Below, one piece after another: positions 35,253 through 44,676 of a stretch of 64,000 nt of DNA. The stretch comes from Lewinellaceae bacterium (GTDB lineage Bacteria; Bacteroidota; Bacteroidia; Chitinophagales; Saprospiraceae), in contig JACJYO010000003.1 in assembly GCA_020636075.1 (NCBI GenBank), positions 62,001 through 126,000 on the forward strand, given 5' to 3'. The notes beneath the pieces are model-generated. The model made no database searches. It was given only the letters and a program-made list of their open reading frames with translations, and was not told where the DNA came from. A program made the translations under genes and the position numbers. Positions within the stretch are counted from its first letter, which is position 1; every line of letters begins with the position of its first letter.

Positions 35253-37238
35253 TTACTCGCGTGCAGATTTGGGGTTTTGGCCAAATTCTTCCCGATAAGT
35301 TCGGGAAAAATAAGCCGGATCGTTGAAGCCAACTGCGAAAGCGACCTGCGATATGGTCATGTCCGTATTCTGGAGCATTTTATGACCTTCGTTGAGTCGG
35401 ATAGCCCGGACAAAATGTGAGGTAGAACGCCCGGTAAGGGCTTTGATCTTCAGGTGCAGATTGGAACGGCTCATGCCGATTGTCCGGCAGATTTCCGGAA
35501 TACCGTAATCTTCGTCGTCGATATTCCCGAGCACCGCCTGTTTGACCTTTTCCACAAAAATATCTTCCTGGCTAAACGTAGGCGTTTCAGTAGATATTTC
35601 GGCACCCGGTCTGCTGTACCGCCGCTGCATCTCCTGCCTGATATGGAGCAGGTTTTTGATCTTGACAAACAGTTCCTTTTTATTAAACGGTTTGGTCAGG
35701 TAGGCATCGGCGCCATGTTCCAGGCCGGTCAGGCGGGATGCATCGTCTGCTTTTGCCGTCAGCAATACAACCGGTATGTGGCTGGTGCGCGCATCCGTTT
35801 TGAGGGCTTTGCAAAGTTCAAACCCATCCATATTGGGCATCATCACATCGCTGATGATTAGCTCAGGCACCTGTTCAAAGGCCATTTCGAGGCCTGCCCG
35901 GCCATCGGTTGCCGTCAGCAATTGGTACTGGTTTTCGAGGCAGGCCTGGAGGTAAGCGGTTACGTCCGGGTTATCTTCCACAATCAACAGCAGCGGCAAT
36001 GACTCCCCGGCTGCTTCCTGGGCCTGAATCGCAAGTGGGGCGGAAGGCTCCGTTGAGAATACATGCAACGGACCTTCGGTAGTCACCACTGGATCCGTCA
36101 GGGGCGCTTGATTGCGCACGGGCAATTGCAGTTTGAATGTTGCGCCATGGCCTTCTTCGCTTTCCACCGATATTTCCCAGTCAAGTAATTGAGTCAACCT
36201 TTTGACCAATGCCAGGCCGATACCTGTGCCTTCCACACTCATCCGATTGGACGGTTCTGCCGGGATGACCTGAAAATACCGGTCGAATATTTTTGATAAA
36301 AATTCGGCCGGGATACCCGTACCGGAATCTTTGACCACAATGGAGACCTGGCTCGGAGTATGCTGCACCTGAAGCCAGATATTTCCGCCTGCATGGGTAA
36401 ATTTTATGGCGTTGGACAACAGGTTGGAAACGATCCGGAGGAGTTTTTCCGGATCATAGTCCAGGACTAATTTGTCGGTGTCGGATTGGATATGCAGGCG
36501 AATATCCTTGCGTTCGGCGAAATAGATAAATGGTTCGGCGAGATAACGCAAATAGGCAATAATATCGGACTGAATAAGTGCCGGGGCTATCGTTCCCGAT
36601 TCCAGTTTTCGCAGGTCAAGGATCTGATTGACCAGGTCGAGCAAAATATTGCTGTTCCTGCGAATGGTCAGGCCTTCGTTTTTCGGCCACTTGTTTTCGT
36701 TTTCCAGAATTTGGTCGGCCATGCCGGAGATCACGGTCAGCGGCGTGCGAAATTCGTGGGAAATATTGGTGAAGAACTGCGACTTCAAGGCATCGATCTC
36801 CTGCAGTTGTTGGTTTTGGTCTGCTAATTCTTTCGCCTGCTCGGCTTGTTTGAGCAAGGCCGTTTCCTTGAGGGTTTTTTGAATGGTGGCTTCCAGGTCT
36901 TCAAACTCGATGGGCTTGGGGATAAAGTCATAAGCGCCGAAGTTCATGGCTCGGCGGATGTTGGCCATATCTCCGTAAGCAGACACCATGATCACTTTCA
37001 GGGTTGGGCGGAGTTCGTGCACTTTGCCGAGAAAGGTCAGCCCGTCCATTTGGGGCATATTGATATCGCTGAGCACCATGTCGATCTTGTTGTTTTTGGA
37101 AAGCGCATCGAGGGCCTCGATGCCGTTCAGTGCAAAAACAAAATCATAGCGGCCATCTTCGATTTGATCGCGAAAGAGATTCCGGATCAGCCGTTCAAAC
37201 ATGGGTTGGTCGTCAACAACAAGGATGGTATTGGCCAT
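35253..37238 (-). CDS. Hybrid regulator REC-kinase-REC-AraC, copy A
   Basis: 661 residues from ATG 37238 (MANTILVVDD), chosen by comparison with copy B. Order: receiver 1 (about 1-125, D58 in LSDINMPQMDG), HisKA with H161 (NISHEFRTPLTV), HATPase (about 260-375, SNAIKF, DSGTGIP), receiver 2 (about 415-535, D464 in IISDVMMPNMDG), and AraC-type double HTH (about 565-661, IPEICRTIGMSRSNLHLKIKALTG, ISQVAFAVGFNDPAYFSRTYREEFG). Not membrane-bound. Lies 14 nt after the propeller kinase gene and is surely co-transcribed. A best candidate for binding the 21-bp direct repeats. Confidence 0.93.
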   Translation of the reverse strand: MANTILVVDDQPMFERLIRNLFRDQIEDGRYDFVFALNGIEALDALSKNNKIDMVLSDINMPQMDGLTFLGKVHELRPTLKVIMVSAYGDMANIRRAMNFGAYDFIPKPIEFEDLEATIQKTLKETALLKQAEQAKELADQNQQLQEIDALKSQFFTNISHEFRTPLTVISGMADQILENENKWPKNEGLTIRRNSNILLDLVNQILDLRKLESGTIAPALIQSDIIAYLRYLAEPFIYFAERKDIRLHIQSDTDKLVLDYDPEKLLRIVSNLLSNAIKFTHAGGNIWLQVQHTPSQVSIVVKDSGTGIPAEFLSKIFDRYFQVIPAEPSNRMSVEGTGIGLALVKRLTQLLDWEISVESEEGHGATFKLQLPVRNQAPLTDPVVTTEGPLHVFSTEPSAPLAIQAQEAAGESLPLLLIVEDNPDVTAYLQACLENQYQLLTATDGRAGLEMAFEQVPELIISDVMMPNMDGFELCKALKTDARTSHIPVVLLTAKADDASRLTGLEHGADAYLTKPFNKKELFVKIKNLLHIRQEMQRRYSRPGAEISTETPTFSQEDIFVEKVKQAVLGNIDDEDYGIPEICRTIGMSRSNLHLKIKALTGRSTSHFVRAIRLNEGHKMLQNTDMTISQVAFAVGFNDPAYFSRTYREEFGQNPKSARE

Positions 37239-37252
37239 CGGCAGAAAAATGT

Positions 37253-40200
37253 TCAAGAAACGGTTGCTAAATCTACCGGAACTTTAATTAAGAATTCTGT
37301 GAATTTACCCCATTCACTGTTAATATCCAATCGACCGCGATGTTCATTTACGATGATGTCGTGGCAAATAGACAAGCCCAAACCGGTATTACCCTCGCCG
37401 GTAGGCTTTGTGGTAAAAAAAGGCACAAAGATATTCTTTTGCACTTCAGGATCAATGCCGGGGCCGTTGTCGCGGATTCGAATTTCAGCATACGCTCCAC
37501 TCGACTGGGTATTTACATGCAGTTTGGGTTGAAAATGCCCGGCTTGATCCTGCTGTTTTTCATAAAGGGCATAGCAGGCATTATTGAGGATATTCAGTAT
37601 GGCCCTGGAAAGATTCAACGGAGAGCCGTATAACTGCCGGATATTCGGATCATAGGTCTCTTCCAATCCAATCAAAAAATCGGGGTGTTTGGCTCTGAAG
37701 CCGCTGACAGCCAGGTGCAGGGTTTCTTCAATCAGGTGATTCAGATCCAGCATCTGCATTTTCTCCGATGTTCCCCGGGCATGGTCCATCATACTGCGCA
37801 CGATCCGGTCGGCGGTGCTGCCGCTACTTTTTATATCGAGGGCATTTTGCTTCATATCCTCCAGGTACCGCATAAACTTTTTATGGGTATCCGGTTCTAC
37901 GATGCCCTCCAGGGTTTTCAGTTCCGCAGAAACCTTGTCGGCCAACTTGGACGAATCCAGGGCAAAGTTGTTGATAAAATTCAACGGGTTTTTAATCTCA
38001 TGGGCTATCCCGGCTGTGAGCTGGCCCAGGGAGGCTAGTTTTTCCTGCACAACCAACTGATCCCTGCTGCGCATAATTTCAGCGGTGCGCTCCTTCAGTT
38101 CCGATTCCAGTTGTTTGCGTTTCAACTGCATGCGGTATACCCAAGCCAAAATCAGACCTGCCAGCGAAAGCGCACAAAGCACGATAAACCAGCTTTTTTT
38201 ATAAAAAAACTCGCCAGCCTGAATCGGAATAACCAGGGGATCCGTGGTCCAATTTCCCCGGTAATCACAACCCCGGACCAGAATCCGATACGCACCGGCG
38301 GGCAGGTTTTGCAGGTTGAGTTCTTTGTTCGTCCCGATATAAATCCACGTATTCAGGCCTTCAAGGTTTGGCCCTTCCAAATTGTAGGCAAAACTGTTCT
38401 CTTCACTGCGTACCAGACTGGAAAGCGCAAACTGGAGGCTGATGGAGCGATGTTCAGCGGAAAGTTTAATTGGCGCAACCGAGTAAGACCAATTAATTTT
38501 ATTGATCAGGTTATCGCTGGTAACGTCGTAATAAGAAAGGTTGGTCAGAAAAATCCGGACAGGGTTTGCTTCAAGCAATTGAGCCTTTAGCGCTTCAGGT
38601 TGTATCAAATTTACCCCGGCAATAGAACCAAACAACAATGCTCCTGTGCTGCTCTTACAATACGAATACCGGTTAAATTCATTCGTCGAAAGCCCATCTT
38701 CCTGATACAACCGGCAGAGCACTTCGCCTTCAGCCGATACCATGTTGAGCCCCTCATAGGTAGACACCCAATGCACACCTGCCCGGTCTGTCAGAATGCC
38801 GACTACAATGTTATTGGACAGCCCTCTTTTTTGATCCACAACGGAAACAGTTTCTGTTTGCAAATCATATATATGCAAACCGCCTCCGTAGGTGCCAATC
38901 CACAACCGGTCATCCGTATCGGGTTCGATGCACATCATACGGTTGTCCATAAATCCCTGGGATCGCCCAATCAGGCGGTATGTATTGTTTTCCAGATCAA
39001 TCTTATGCAGCCCGTCCAAAGCGGCGACCCAAAGAATCCCGTCTTTGGCAAGATAGATCTGGTTGACTATCCCGCTGAATTTAATTGGATTACCGTTTAT
39101 CAACAGCGGCCTGAGCTTTTGGCTGGGAATATGGTATAAAAACAACTGGTCGTCCGCAGCAAGCGTAATCGTCGATGTATCCAAAAAGGCAAACTTCATA
39201 AAGTCTTTACCTACAAAGTACGGGGTGCAAGAGCCATCCGTACGGAACCGGATAAGTTGATTATCGAAGGGAACCCAAAAATTATCGGTGTTGACTTTGA
39301 CGATATCAACCAAATGTTTTGGGCCGGTAGGCCTGGCTTCAGACCGCAGGCAATCCAAGGGCAAGGGTGCATAGGATTCGGCAGTAGTGCTGGTTCCCGG
39401 ATTGAACAGGAAAAATTGATCTTTTGATTCCGGGAAAGTCATATAATTCCCGGGTGAAACTTCCTGCATTGCCCGAACCGGAATTCCCTTCATGCAGATA
39501 TTGATCGAGCCTGAAAATTCAAGATCGACCACTGCAATGCCTCCAGCCATAAACATAAAGGCTTGTTTCAGGAAATCCCGGCTTTGGATGCGATGAATAT
39601 TAGCGCCGGGAGTACGCGATTTATTTTTTGCTGCCTCCAGCACTGGTGTATAGTCAAAGGCCTTCCCTTTTTTATCCAGCAAAACAGCTTGACAAATTGT
39701 TCTATGATTGAAGTAAACCAGCAGGTTTCTGGCATGGTCATTGGCCAGTTTGTAAAAGGTTTGATTCTCGTAAGGAGAAATCAATTGTGCCGGGTCTATC
39801 CCCTGAAACGGGTTAAACGGTCGCACTGTTTCACGCTGTGCATCAATGCAGAAAAACTGATCCTGTGCACTCGAATAGATTAAAATGGAGTCGCGCTGGC
39901 CAAATGCCGCGATTTGAAACGCGTTTAGCCGGTTTAACACAGGCGGGGCGCCTTGAAAGTACTCCTCGCCGGAATAGCTTCGGATACGGCGGTCCTTCAG
40001 TCGAAATTGAATCAGAGCCCCCAAATCATGGTCCCGACCTACCTGTTGCACCCTTTCCGCTGGTTTGACGTTCAAAACCCATAAATCGGTCTCCGTCAGC
40101 AGGGTATACTCTGATATTTTCAATGGGAAGACCGGGTTTGCAGCATCCAGGCGGGGCGCAGCCATCAGCAATTGTACACTGTCTTCAGTGAGGCGATAAA

Positions 40201-40699
40201 CCTGATGTTCTGCCGGGGAAAGCGCATGCATTATGATGCCATAAGCTTCCGTTTCTCCGATAAACACTATAGTTATTCCAGCCGTATCCAGACTGTGAAA
40301 ATGCGCCTTTTGGGTGTTTGGATTGAAGAGAAAACAGGTACCTGTACCTCTGAAATAGCCGAACAATGCACCCGATCGGGCAACTCCGGACAGCGCGGCC
40401 TGGCCCTTAATGCCTGCCGGCAAGCCATCCCATTCAATAAAAACAGACTGAGCACCGTCGAACCTGTAGAAATTGACCGTTTGGTGTTCATTCTGGTTGG
40501 AACAGGGGTTAATCCACAAGCGCCCTGCCGGATCGATCACCCCGTCATTAGCACAGGAAATCGGCAAGCCTTTATCGATGTCAAATACTGACAGGTTAGA
40601 GGGGTGCAACTTTGGCAACGCGGATTGCGCCCATAACCCTGCGGTATAGCAAACAATCAGCAACCACGTACCGAAGCAATAAGTTAGCGCGCGTAACAT
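37253..40699 (-). CDS. Propeller/Y_Y_Y sensor histidine kinase, module A with regulator
   Basis: 1148 residues from ATG 40699. Longer upstream reading is rejected because the conserved FLTFVGIM in it is produced by the promoter TTACATTTGTTGG. Signal peptide ends AGLWAQ. Residues about 30-750 are seven-bladed-type propeller repeats (DDRLWIGTYGGGLHIYD, GVHWVSTYEGLNMV), then Y_Y_Y domain (about 770-845, LNLQNLPAGAYRILVRG), a transmembrane segment (WFIVLCALSLAGLILAWVYR), HisKA with H900 (GIAHEIKNPLNF), and HATPase (NILNNACYAL, GNTGLGLSI). Periplasmic ligand sensing, often for glycans in this kinase type. Co-transcribed with the hybrid regulator. Confidence 0.92.
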   Translation of the reverse strand: MLRALTYCFGTWLLIVCYTAGLWAQSALPKLHPSNLSVFDIDKGLPISCANDGVIDPAGRLWINPCSNQNEHQTVNFYRFDGAQSVFIEWDGLPAGIKGQAALSGVARSGALFGYFRGTGTCFLFNPNTQKAHFHSLDTAGITIVFIGETEAYGIIMHALSPAEHQVYRLTEDSVQLLMAAPRLDAANPVFPLKISEYTLLTETDLWVLNVKPAERVQQVGRDHDLGALIQFRLKDRRIRSYSGEEYFQGAPPVLNRLNAFQIAAFGQRDSILIYSSAQDQFFCIDAQRETVRPFNPFQGIDPAQLISPYENQTFYKLANDHARNLLVYFNHRTICQAVLLDKKGKAFDYTPVLEAAKNKSRTPGANIHRIQSRDFLKQAFMFMAGGIAVVDLEFSGSINICMKGIPVRAMQEVSPGNYMTFPESKDQFFLFNPGTSTTAESYAPLPLDCLRSEARPTGPKHLVDIVKVNTDNFWVPFDNQLIRFRTDGSCTPYFVGKDFMKFAFLDTSTITLAADDQLFLYHIPSQKLRPLLINGNPIKFSGIVNQIYLAKDGILWVAALDGLHKIDLENNTYRLIGRSQGFMDNRMMCIEPDTDDRLWIGTYGGGLHIYDLQTETVSVVDQKRGLSNNIVVGILTDRAGVHWVSTYEGLNMVSAEGEVLCRLYQEDGLSTNEFNRYSYCKSSTGALLFGSIAGVNLIQPEALKAQLLEANPVRIFLTNLSYYDVTSDNLINKINWSYSVAPIKLSAEHRSISLQFALSSLVRSEENSFAYNLEGPNLEGLNTWIYIGTNKELNLQNLPAGAYRILVRGCDYRGNWTTDPLVIPIQAGEFFYKKSWFIVLCALSLAGLILAWVYRMQLKRKQLESELKERTAEIMRSRDQLVVQEKLASLGQLTAGIAHEIKNPLNFINNFALDSSKLADKVSAELKTLEGIVEPDTHKKFMRYLEDMKQNALDIKSSGSTADRIVRSMMDHARGTSEKMQMLDLNHLIEETLHLAVSGFRAKHPDFLIGLEETYDPNIRQLYGSPLNLSRAILNILNNACYALYEKQQDQAGHFQPKLHVNTQSSGAYAEIRIRDNGPGIDPEVQKNIFVPFFTTKPTGEGNTGLGLSICHDIIVNEHRGRLDINSEWGKFTEFLIKVPVDLATVS

Positions 40700-40707
40700 T
40701 ATACCAA

Positions 40708-40715
40708 CAAATGTA
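40708..40715 (-). promoter_or_regulatory. TAnnTTTG promoter of kinase gene, leaderless arrangement
   Basis: TACATTTG reads on the minus strand with TTTG ending 8 nt before the ATG at 40699, so the transcript should begin at or very near the start codon. The same arrangement precedes the kinase genes at 61297 and 44268. Confidence 0.7.
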
Positions 40716-40815
40716 AGAAACAACCGATACATGCCTGTTACACAGCATTTTTTGACACCTGAAACCAGAAGCCACAGGTGCTGGCTGTAGCCGATTTATC
40801 TCCCGGAAGGGATCA

Positions 40816-43800
40816 TCAGGTATTCCCTTTTGAATCCGGCAAGCTGAGCCTGAATTCGGTAAAAACACCCGGTTCACTGTTCACCTCAAGCTGACCGCCA
40901 TGCTCAACCACAATAATATCATAGCAAATGGAGAGTCCCAGGCCGGTATTACCTTCCCCTGTGGGTTTGGTGGTGAAAAACGGGGTAAAAATATCTTTTA
41001 AAACTTCCGGTTCAATGCCCGGGCCATTGTCGCGAATACTGATCTCAACATGGTGTTTTTTCGCGCTGGTTCGTATTTGCAATGCCGGCTTGAAATTATT
41101 TTCCTGTTGTTGTTTTTCGTGCAAGGCATAACACGCATTGTTCAGGATATTCAACACGGCGCGGGCAAGATTTAGCGGAGAGGCGTATAATTTTTTTATC
41201 GCAGGATCATAAGATTCGTCCAATTCTATAAAAAAATCGGAATGCGTGGCCCTGAAACCACTAATGGCCAGATGGACATTTTCCTCAACCAGGTGGTTCA
41301 AATCCAGCAACTGCATTTTTTCCGATGTTCCCCGGGCATGATCCATCATGCTGCGTACGATCCTGTCGGCCGTGCTGCCACTGCTTTTAATGTCCAGGGC
41401 ATTTTGCTTCATTTCTTCCAGGTAATGTGCGATTCGATCGTATTGATCCGGTTCAATGCTGTTTTTTTCCTTTTCCAACGCACTCAAAAACCGTTCAGCC
41501 AACCTGGAAGAATCCATGGCAAAATTGTTGACGAAGTTCAACGGATTCTTGATCTCATGGGCTATTCCTGCAGTCAGTTGTCCCAATGAAGCGAGTTTTT
41601 CCTGTACCACCAATTGATCCCGGGTACGCATGATCTCGTCGGTGCGTTCCAGTAGTTCATTTTCCAGCCGTTTGCGTTCAATACGCTGTTGGTACATCCA
41701 GGCCAGAATCAGCGCCAGCAGCGCGCATACGCAAAGTGCAATGAACCAGTATTGTTTATAAAAAAATTCGGCTGCCTCTATGGGTATCACCAGTGGCTCG
41801 GGGGTCCAGTTTCCACGATAATCACAGCCCCGGATCAAAATGCGGTATTTTCCCGCAGGTAAGTTCTGTAAACTGAGTTCGCGGTTAGCACCGATATAAA
41901 TCCATTTGTCCGGTGCTTCAATGCCTTGCCCTTCCAGTTTATAAGCAAAACCGTTTTCAGCGTACCGGACCAGGTTGGACAGCGCAAATTGAAGGTTGAT
42001 GGAGCGGTGCGCGGCTGGCAATTTTATCGTTTCAGCACCATAGGGCCAATTGATTTTATTCACCAGGCTATCACTCTCCGGATCAAAATAGGACAGCTGG
42101 GTCAGAAAGATGCGGATGGGTTCTATCCCCAGCAATTGGTCTTTAAGCGCCTCCGGCTGAAGGATATTGACACCATTAATAGTGCCGAATAATAGTTCGC
42201 CCGAGCTGCCTTTGAGATACGAAATCCGGTTGAACTCATTGGACGAAAGCCCATCTTCTGCATATAATCGGGAAAGTGCCTCCCCTTTAGCAGAAACCAG
42301 GGTGATACCCCGGTACGTGGAAATCCAGCGCACACCCGCATTATCTGTCAGTATGCCGGCCACTATATTGTTGGATAAGCCCTTTTTCTGATCTACGATA
42401 GACAATGCTCCCGTTTCCGGATTGTAGATATGCAAGCCACCACCGTAAGTCCCAATCCATAACTGACCTTCCGGATCTTCTTCGATGCACATCATGCGTT
42501 CGTCCTGAAAACCCTGTTTTCGCCCGATCACGCGATAGGTACCGGCTTCCAGGTTAATCCTGTGCAGCCCATTGAGGGCAGCTACCCAAACAAGGCCATT
42601 TTTGGCAATACAAATTTGATTAACTGTACCATTAAAGTGCACTGGCATGCCGTTTACCAGCTGGGGGCGTACTTTTTGATCCTGAATATCATATAGAAAG
42701 AGCTGGCCCTCTGCAACAAAGACGATTGTTGTTGCATCCACAAAGGCAAGTTTGTCCAGTTTTTTACCCACGCTGTAAATAGCGCATGATCCATTTGCTC
42801 CAAAGCGTAGCAAATCGTCCCGGCAAGGGGCCCATATATAACCTGCCGAATCCTTGACCAGATTGATCAAATTTCTAAATACATTCATTTTGGCAAATGG
42901 GCCAGGGCAATCCAACACCAAGGACTTTACAGATTGTATGGAATCATATGTATCCGGGCGGACCATATCTATTAGCTGTTTGCTATCTGTATTTACGATG
43001 TATTGTCCGGGTGCTATCTCTGCAATTGCACGTGCCCCGGCCAGGTTCTGGCGAGTCTGAATCGAAGCGGATAATTTCAGGTCAACCACGGCAAGACCGC
43101 TGGTCATGAACAGGTAGGTCTGCCGCTTAAAATCGTGTGCCAGCGCGGTGTGAATCAAGCTCTGGGAAAACCGGGATGCATCTCTTGCGGCTTTCAAAAC
43201 CGGCGTGTAGTCATAAAAATCTCCGTTTTTATCCTGCAAAATGCCCTGATAGTCCATACCATACCGCGCGATGAACAGCGTATTTCCAACCTGATCATTT
43301 TCTATTCTTACATCACCATGGATAAAATGCGGCTGTTTAGTTTGCCACACCGTATCCATGCGACTAAAGGGCTCAATCTGCCGGATCGTTTCCGTTGTCG
43401 GATCTAGCCTGAAGTAGCGCTTCCATGGGAACAGGTATACCAGCACTGATCCTTGAGGCCCTTGGACAATGGCCCTATTTAAATCCCGGGCGAGCGGGGT
43501 TGGCGGCATTCCGCTGAATAAATCGCTCGGGGTATATTTCTGAATTTCACCGGTTGCCAGATTATACCGTATCAGTGTGCCAAAATTCGCAATCAGATCC
43601 TGTTTCGAGCGATCTCCAAAATTCTTCAGGTCGGAAATCCAAAGATCATTTTGGGTCAACAACGTATTGTTGGTTTCCCAAAGAGGATAATTCTCATCAC
43701 CAGGGTCCAGGCGCGGCATTTTCACCAGCAATTGCACCTTGTCCTGACCGAGCCTGTAGACCAGGTGGTGTGTAGATGACAACGCGTGTATGATGATGCC

Positions 43801-44268
43801 GTGCGCATCGGCAATACCCATGTAATTGATCTTGATTCCTACGGTATCGTCCAGGCTTTGAAATCGCGCAATACGCGTATCCGGATTGAAAATAAAACTG
43901 GTGCCTGTTCTTCTGAAAAAGCCAAATAGTTCACCCGACTTGGTAAAACCGGAGAGCACAGCCTGGCCCTTCAGATCGGCAGGAGCATTTTTCCATTCAA
44001 TAGCAGCGGAATGGGTGCCGTCAAATTTATAGAAATCAACAGTCCGGTGCTCTTCCTGGCTAAAGCAGGGGTTGACCCACAAACGCCCTGCCTTATCGAC
44101 CAAACCGCTGTAAACGCAGGAAATTGGCAGCCCGGCATCCACATCGAATACCGAAACGTTGGCAGGGTACAATTGGGGCGTACCAGGTACTTGCTGTCCC
44201 TTTACAGGTTTAAAGCAGAATGCCATAATAAGGCAGATACCTGCTAGGCGTATCGTAGCGCGCGGCAT
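40816..44268 (-). CDS. Propeller/Y_Y_Y sensor histidine kinase without adjacent own regulator, module A
   Basis: 1150 residues from ATG 44268 (MPRATIRL), chosen because TATTTTTG lies 7 nt upstream. Signal peptide ends PVKGQ. Propeller repeats (QLWIGTYGGGLHIYNPE), Y_Y_Y domain with LSLQNLPAGKYRILIRG, transmembrane segment near 880, HisKA GIAHEIKNPLNFVNNF and HATPase with DNGPGIEPEV and GNTGLGLSI. It precedes the other kinase by 116 nt on the same strand and lacks its own regulator, so both kinases may feed copy A of the hybrid regulator. Its extracellular half is related but clearly divergent in the first 500 residues, suggesting a different ligand. Confidence 0.92.
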   Translation of the reverse strand: MPRATIRLAGICLIMAFCFKPVKGQQVPGTPQLYPANVSVFDVDAGLPISCVYSGLVDKAGRLWVNPCFSQEEHRTVDFYKFDGTHSAAIEWKNAPADLKGQAVLSGFTKSGELFGFFRRTGTSFIFNPDTRIARFQSLDDTVGIKINYMGIADAHGIIIHALSSTHHLVYRLGQDKVQLLVKMPRLDPGDENYPLWETNNTLLTQNDLWISDLKNFGDRSKQDLIANFGTLIRYNLATGEIQKYTPSDLFSGMPPTPLARDLNRAIVQGPQGSVLVYLFPWKRYFRLDPTTETIRQIEPFSRMDTVWQTKQPHFIHGDVRIENDQVGNTLFIARYGMDYQGILQDKNGDFYDYTPVLKAARDASRFSQSLIHTALAHDFKRQTYLFMTSGLAVVDLKLSASIQTRQNLAGARAIAEIAPGQYIVNTDSKQLIDMVRPDTYDSIQSVKSLVLDCPGPFAKMNVFRNLINLVKDSAGYIWAPCRDDLLRFGANGSCAIYSVGKKLDKLAFVDATTIVFVAEGQLFLYDIQDQKVRPQLVNGMPVHFNGTVNQICIAKNGLVWVAALNGLHRINLEAGTYRVIGRKQGFQDERMMCIEEDPEGQLWIGTYGGGLHIYNPETGALSIVDQKKGLSNNIVAGILTDNAGVRWISTYRGITLVSAKGEALSRLYAEDGLSSNEFNRISYLKGSSGELLFGTINGVNILQPEALKDQLLGIEPIRIFLTQLSYFDPESDSLVNKINWPYGAETIKLPAAHRSINLQFALSNLVRYAENGFAYKLEGQGIEAPDKWIYIGANRELSLQNLPAGKYRILIRGCDYRGNWTPEPLVIPIEAAEFFYKQYWFIALCVCALLALILAWMYQQRIERKRLENELLERTDEIMRTRDQLVVQEKLASLGQLTAGIAHEIKNPLNFVNNFAMDSSRLAERFLSALEKEKNSIEPDQYDRIAHYLEEMKQNALDIKSSGSTADRIVRSMMDHARGTSEKMQLLDLNHLVEENVHLAISGFRATHSDFFIELDESYDPAIKKLYASPLNLARAVLNILNNACYALHEKQQQENNFKPALQIRTSAKKHHVEISIRDNGPGIEPEVLKDIFTPFFTTKPTGEGNTGLGLSICYDIIVVEHGGQLEVNSEPGVFTEFRLSLPDSKGNT

Positions 44269-44275
44269 AGTATTG

Positions 44276-44283
44276 CAAAAATA
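44276..44283 (-). promoter_or_regulatory. TAnnTTTG promoter of kinase gene, leaderless arrangement
   Basis: TATTTTTG on the minus strand, TTTG ending 7 nt before ATG 44268. Confidence 0.7.
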
Positions 44284-44329
44284 AAAGCCTGCCGGGGAAT
44301 TCATAGGCTGTTCAATGAAAGGTGTTTAG

Positions 44330-44480
44330 AACCCATCTCAAAACTACCTGCCGCATACGCTTTGCCATCGATCCCGCAAATGCATCGACCTGTCGAAGGG
44401 CGGCACCAGCGACAAAAACAAGATTCCGTGGTGGGATTGTCGGCACGGGAATACCAACCAACAGTTTTTGATCGGACAGT
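44330..44480 (+). pseudogene. Relic of a ricin-repeat gene 3' end
   Basis: In the frame ending TAA at 44480 the sequence reads RKCIDLSKGGTSDKNK then NTNQQFLIGQ and stop, matching the last ricin-type repeat of the neighbours. Upstream, RIRFAID in another frame continues the match, so a one-base insertion sits near 44372. The rest of the gene is gone. A long plus-strand frame from 44362 runs through this relic into the next gene but is not the real start. Confidence 0.7.
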
Positions 44481-44515
44481 AAGCATGGTTCAGGGTATCG
44501 TTAAATGCTTCATCG

Positions 44516-44551
44516 TACCGGTGTGCCAGGTAGTCGAGCCGGTATTTTTTT
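44516..44551 (+). terminator. Hairpin with T tract before the operator
   Basis: ACCGG near 44517-44521 pairs with CCGGT at 44539-44543, followed by a T run to 44551. It directly abuts the operator starting at 44559, isolating the promoter from the relic upstream. Confidence 0.5.
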
Positions 44552-44558
44552 ACAGAAA

Positions 44559-44621
44559 AACAATAGTTCATGAGATTGAAACAATAGTTCATGACCCGGA
44601 AAGTCCAGGCCTGCATCTTTG
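44559..44621 (+). promoter_or_regulatory. Operator and promoter of the lectin/glycine-rich/ricin gene
   Basis: Perfect AACAATAGT at 44559-44567 and 44580-44588, 21 bp apart; TTTG at 44618-44621 after 29 nt. The segment 44546-44594 is identical over 49 bp to 51538-51586. Confidence 0.9.
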
Positions 44622-44676
44622 CGTCAAACAGGCGAACGCCCTTTCCGGGCATTTGCAAGTAACGCAAACCGCACCT

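Noticed and set aside
40700..40732. Longer start of the sensor kinase (MYRLFLTFVGI)
   Set aside because: This stretch is the promoter itself and is repeated at 61298-61330 because the DNA, not the protein, is conserved.
42178..42200. AATAATAGTT inside the kinase gene
   Set aside because: Lies within coding sequence with no partner half-site or promoter.
44362..44676. N-terminal extension of the mannose-lectin/glycine-rich protein
   Set aside because: The frame runs through a ricin-gene relic, a terminator and the operator; the signal peptide and promoter place the start at 44677.
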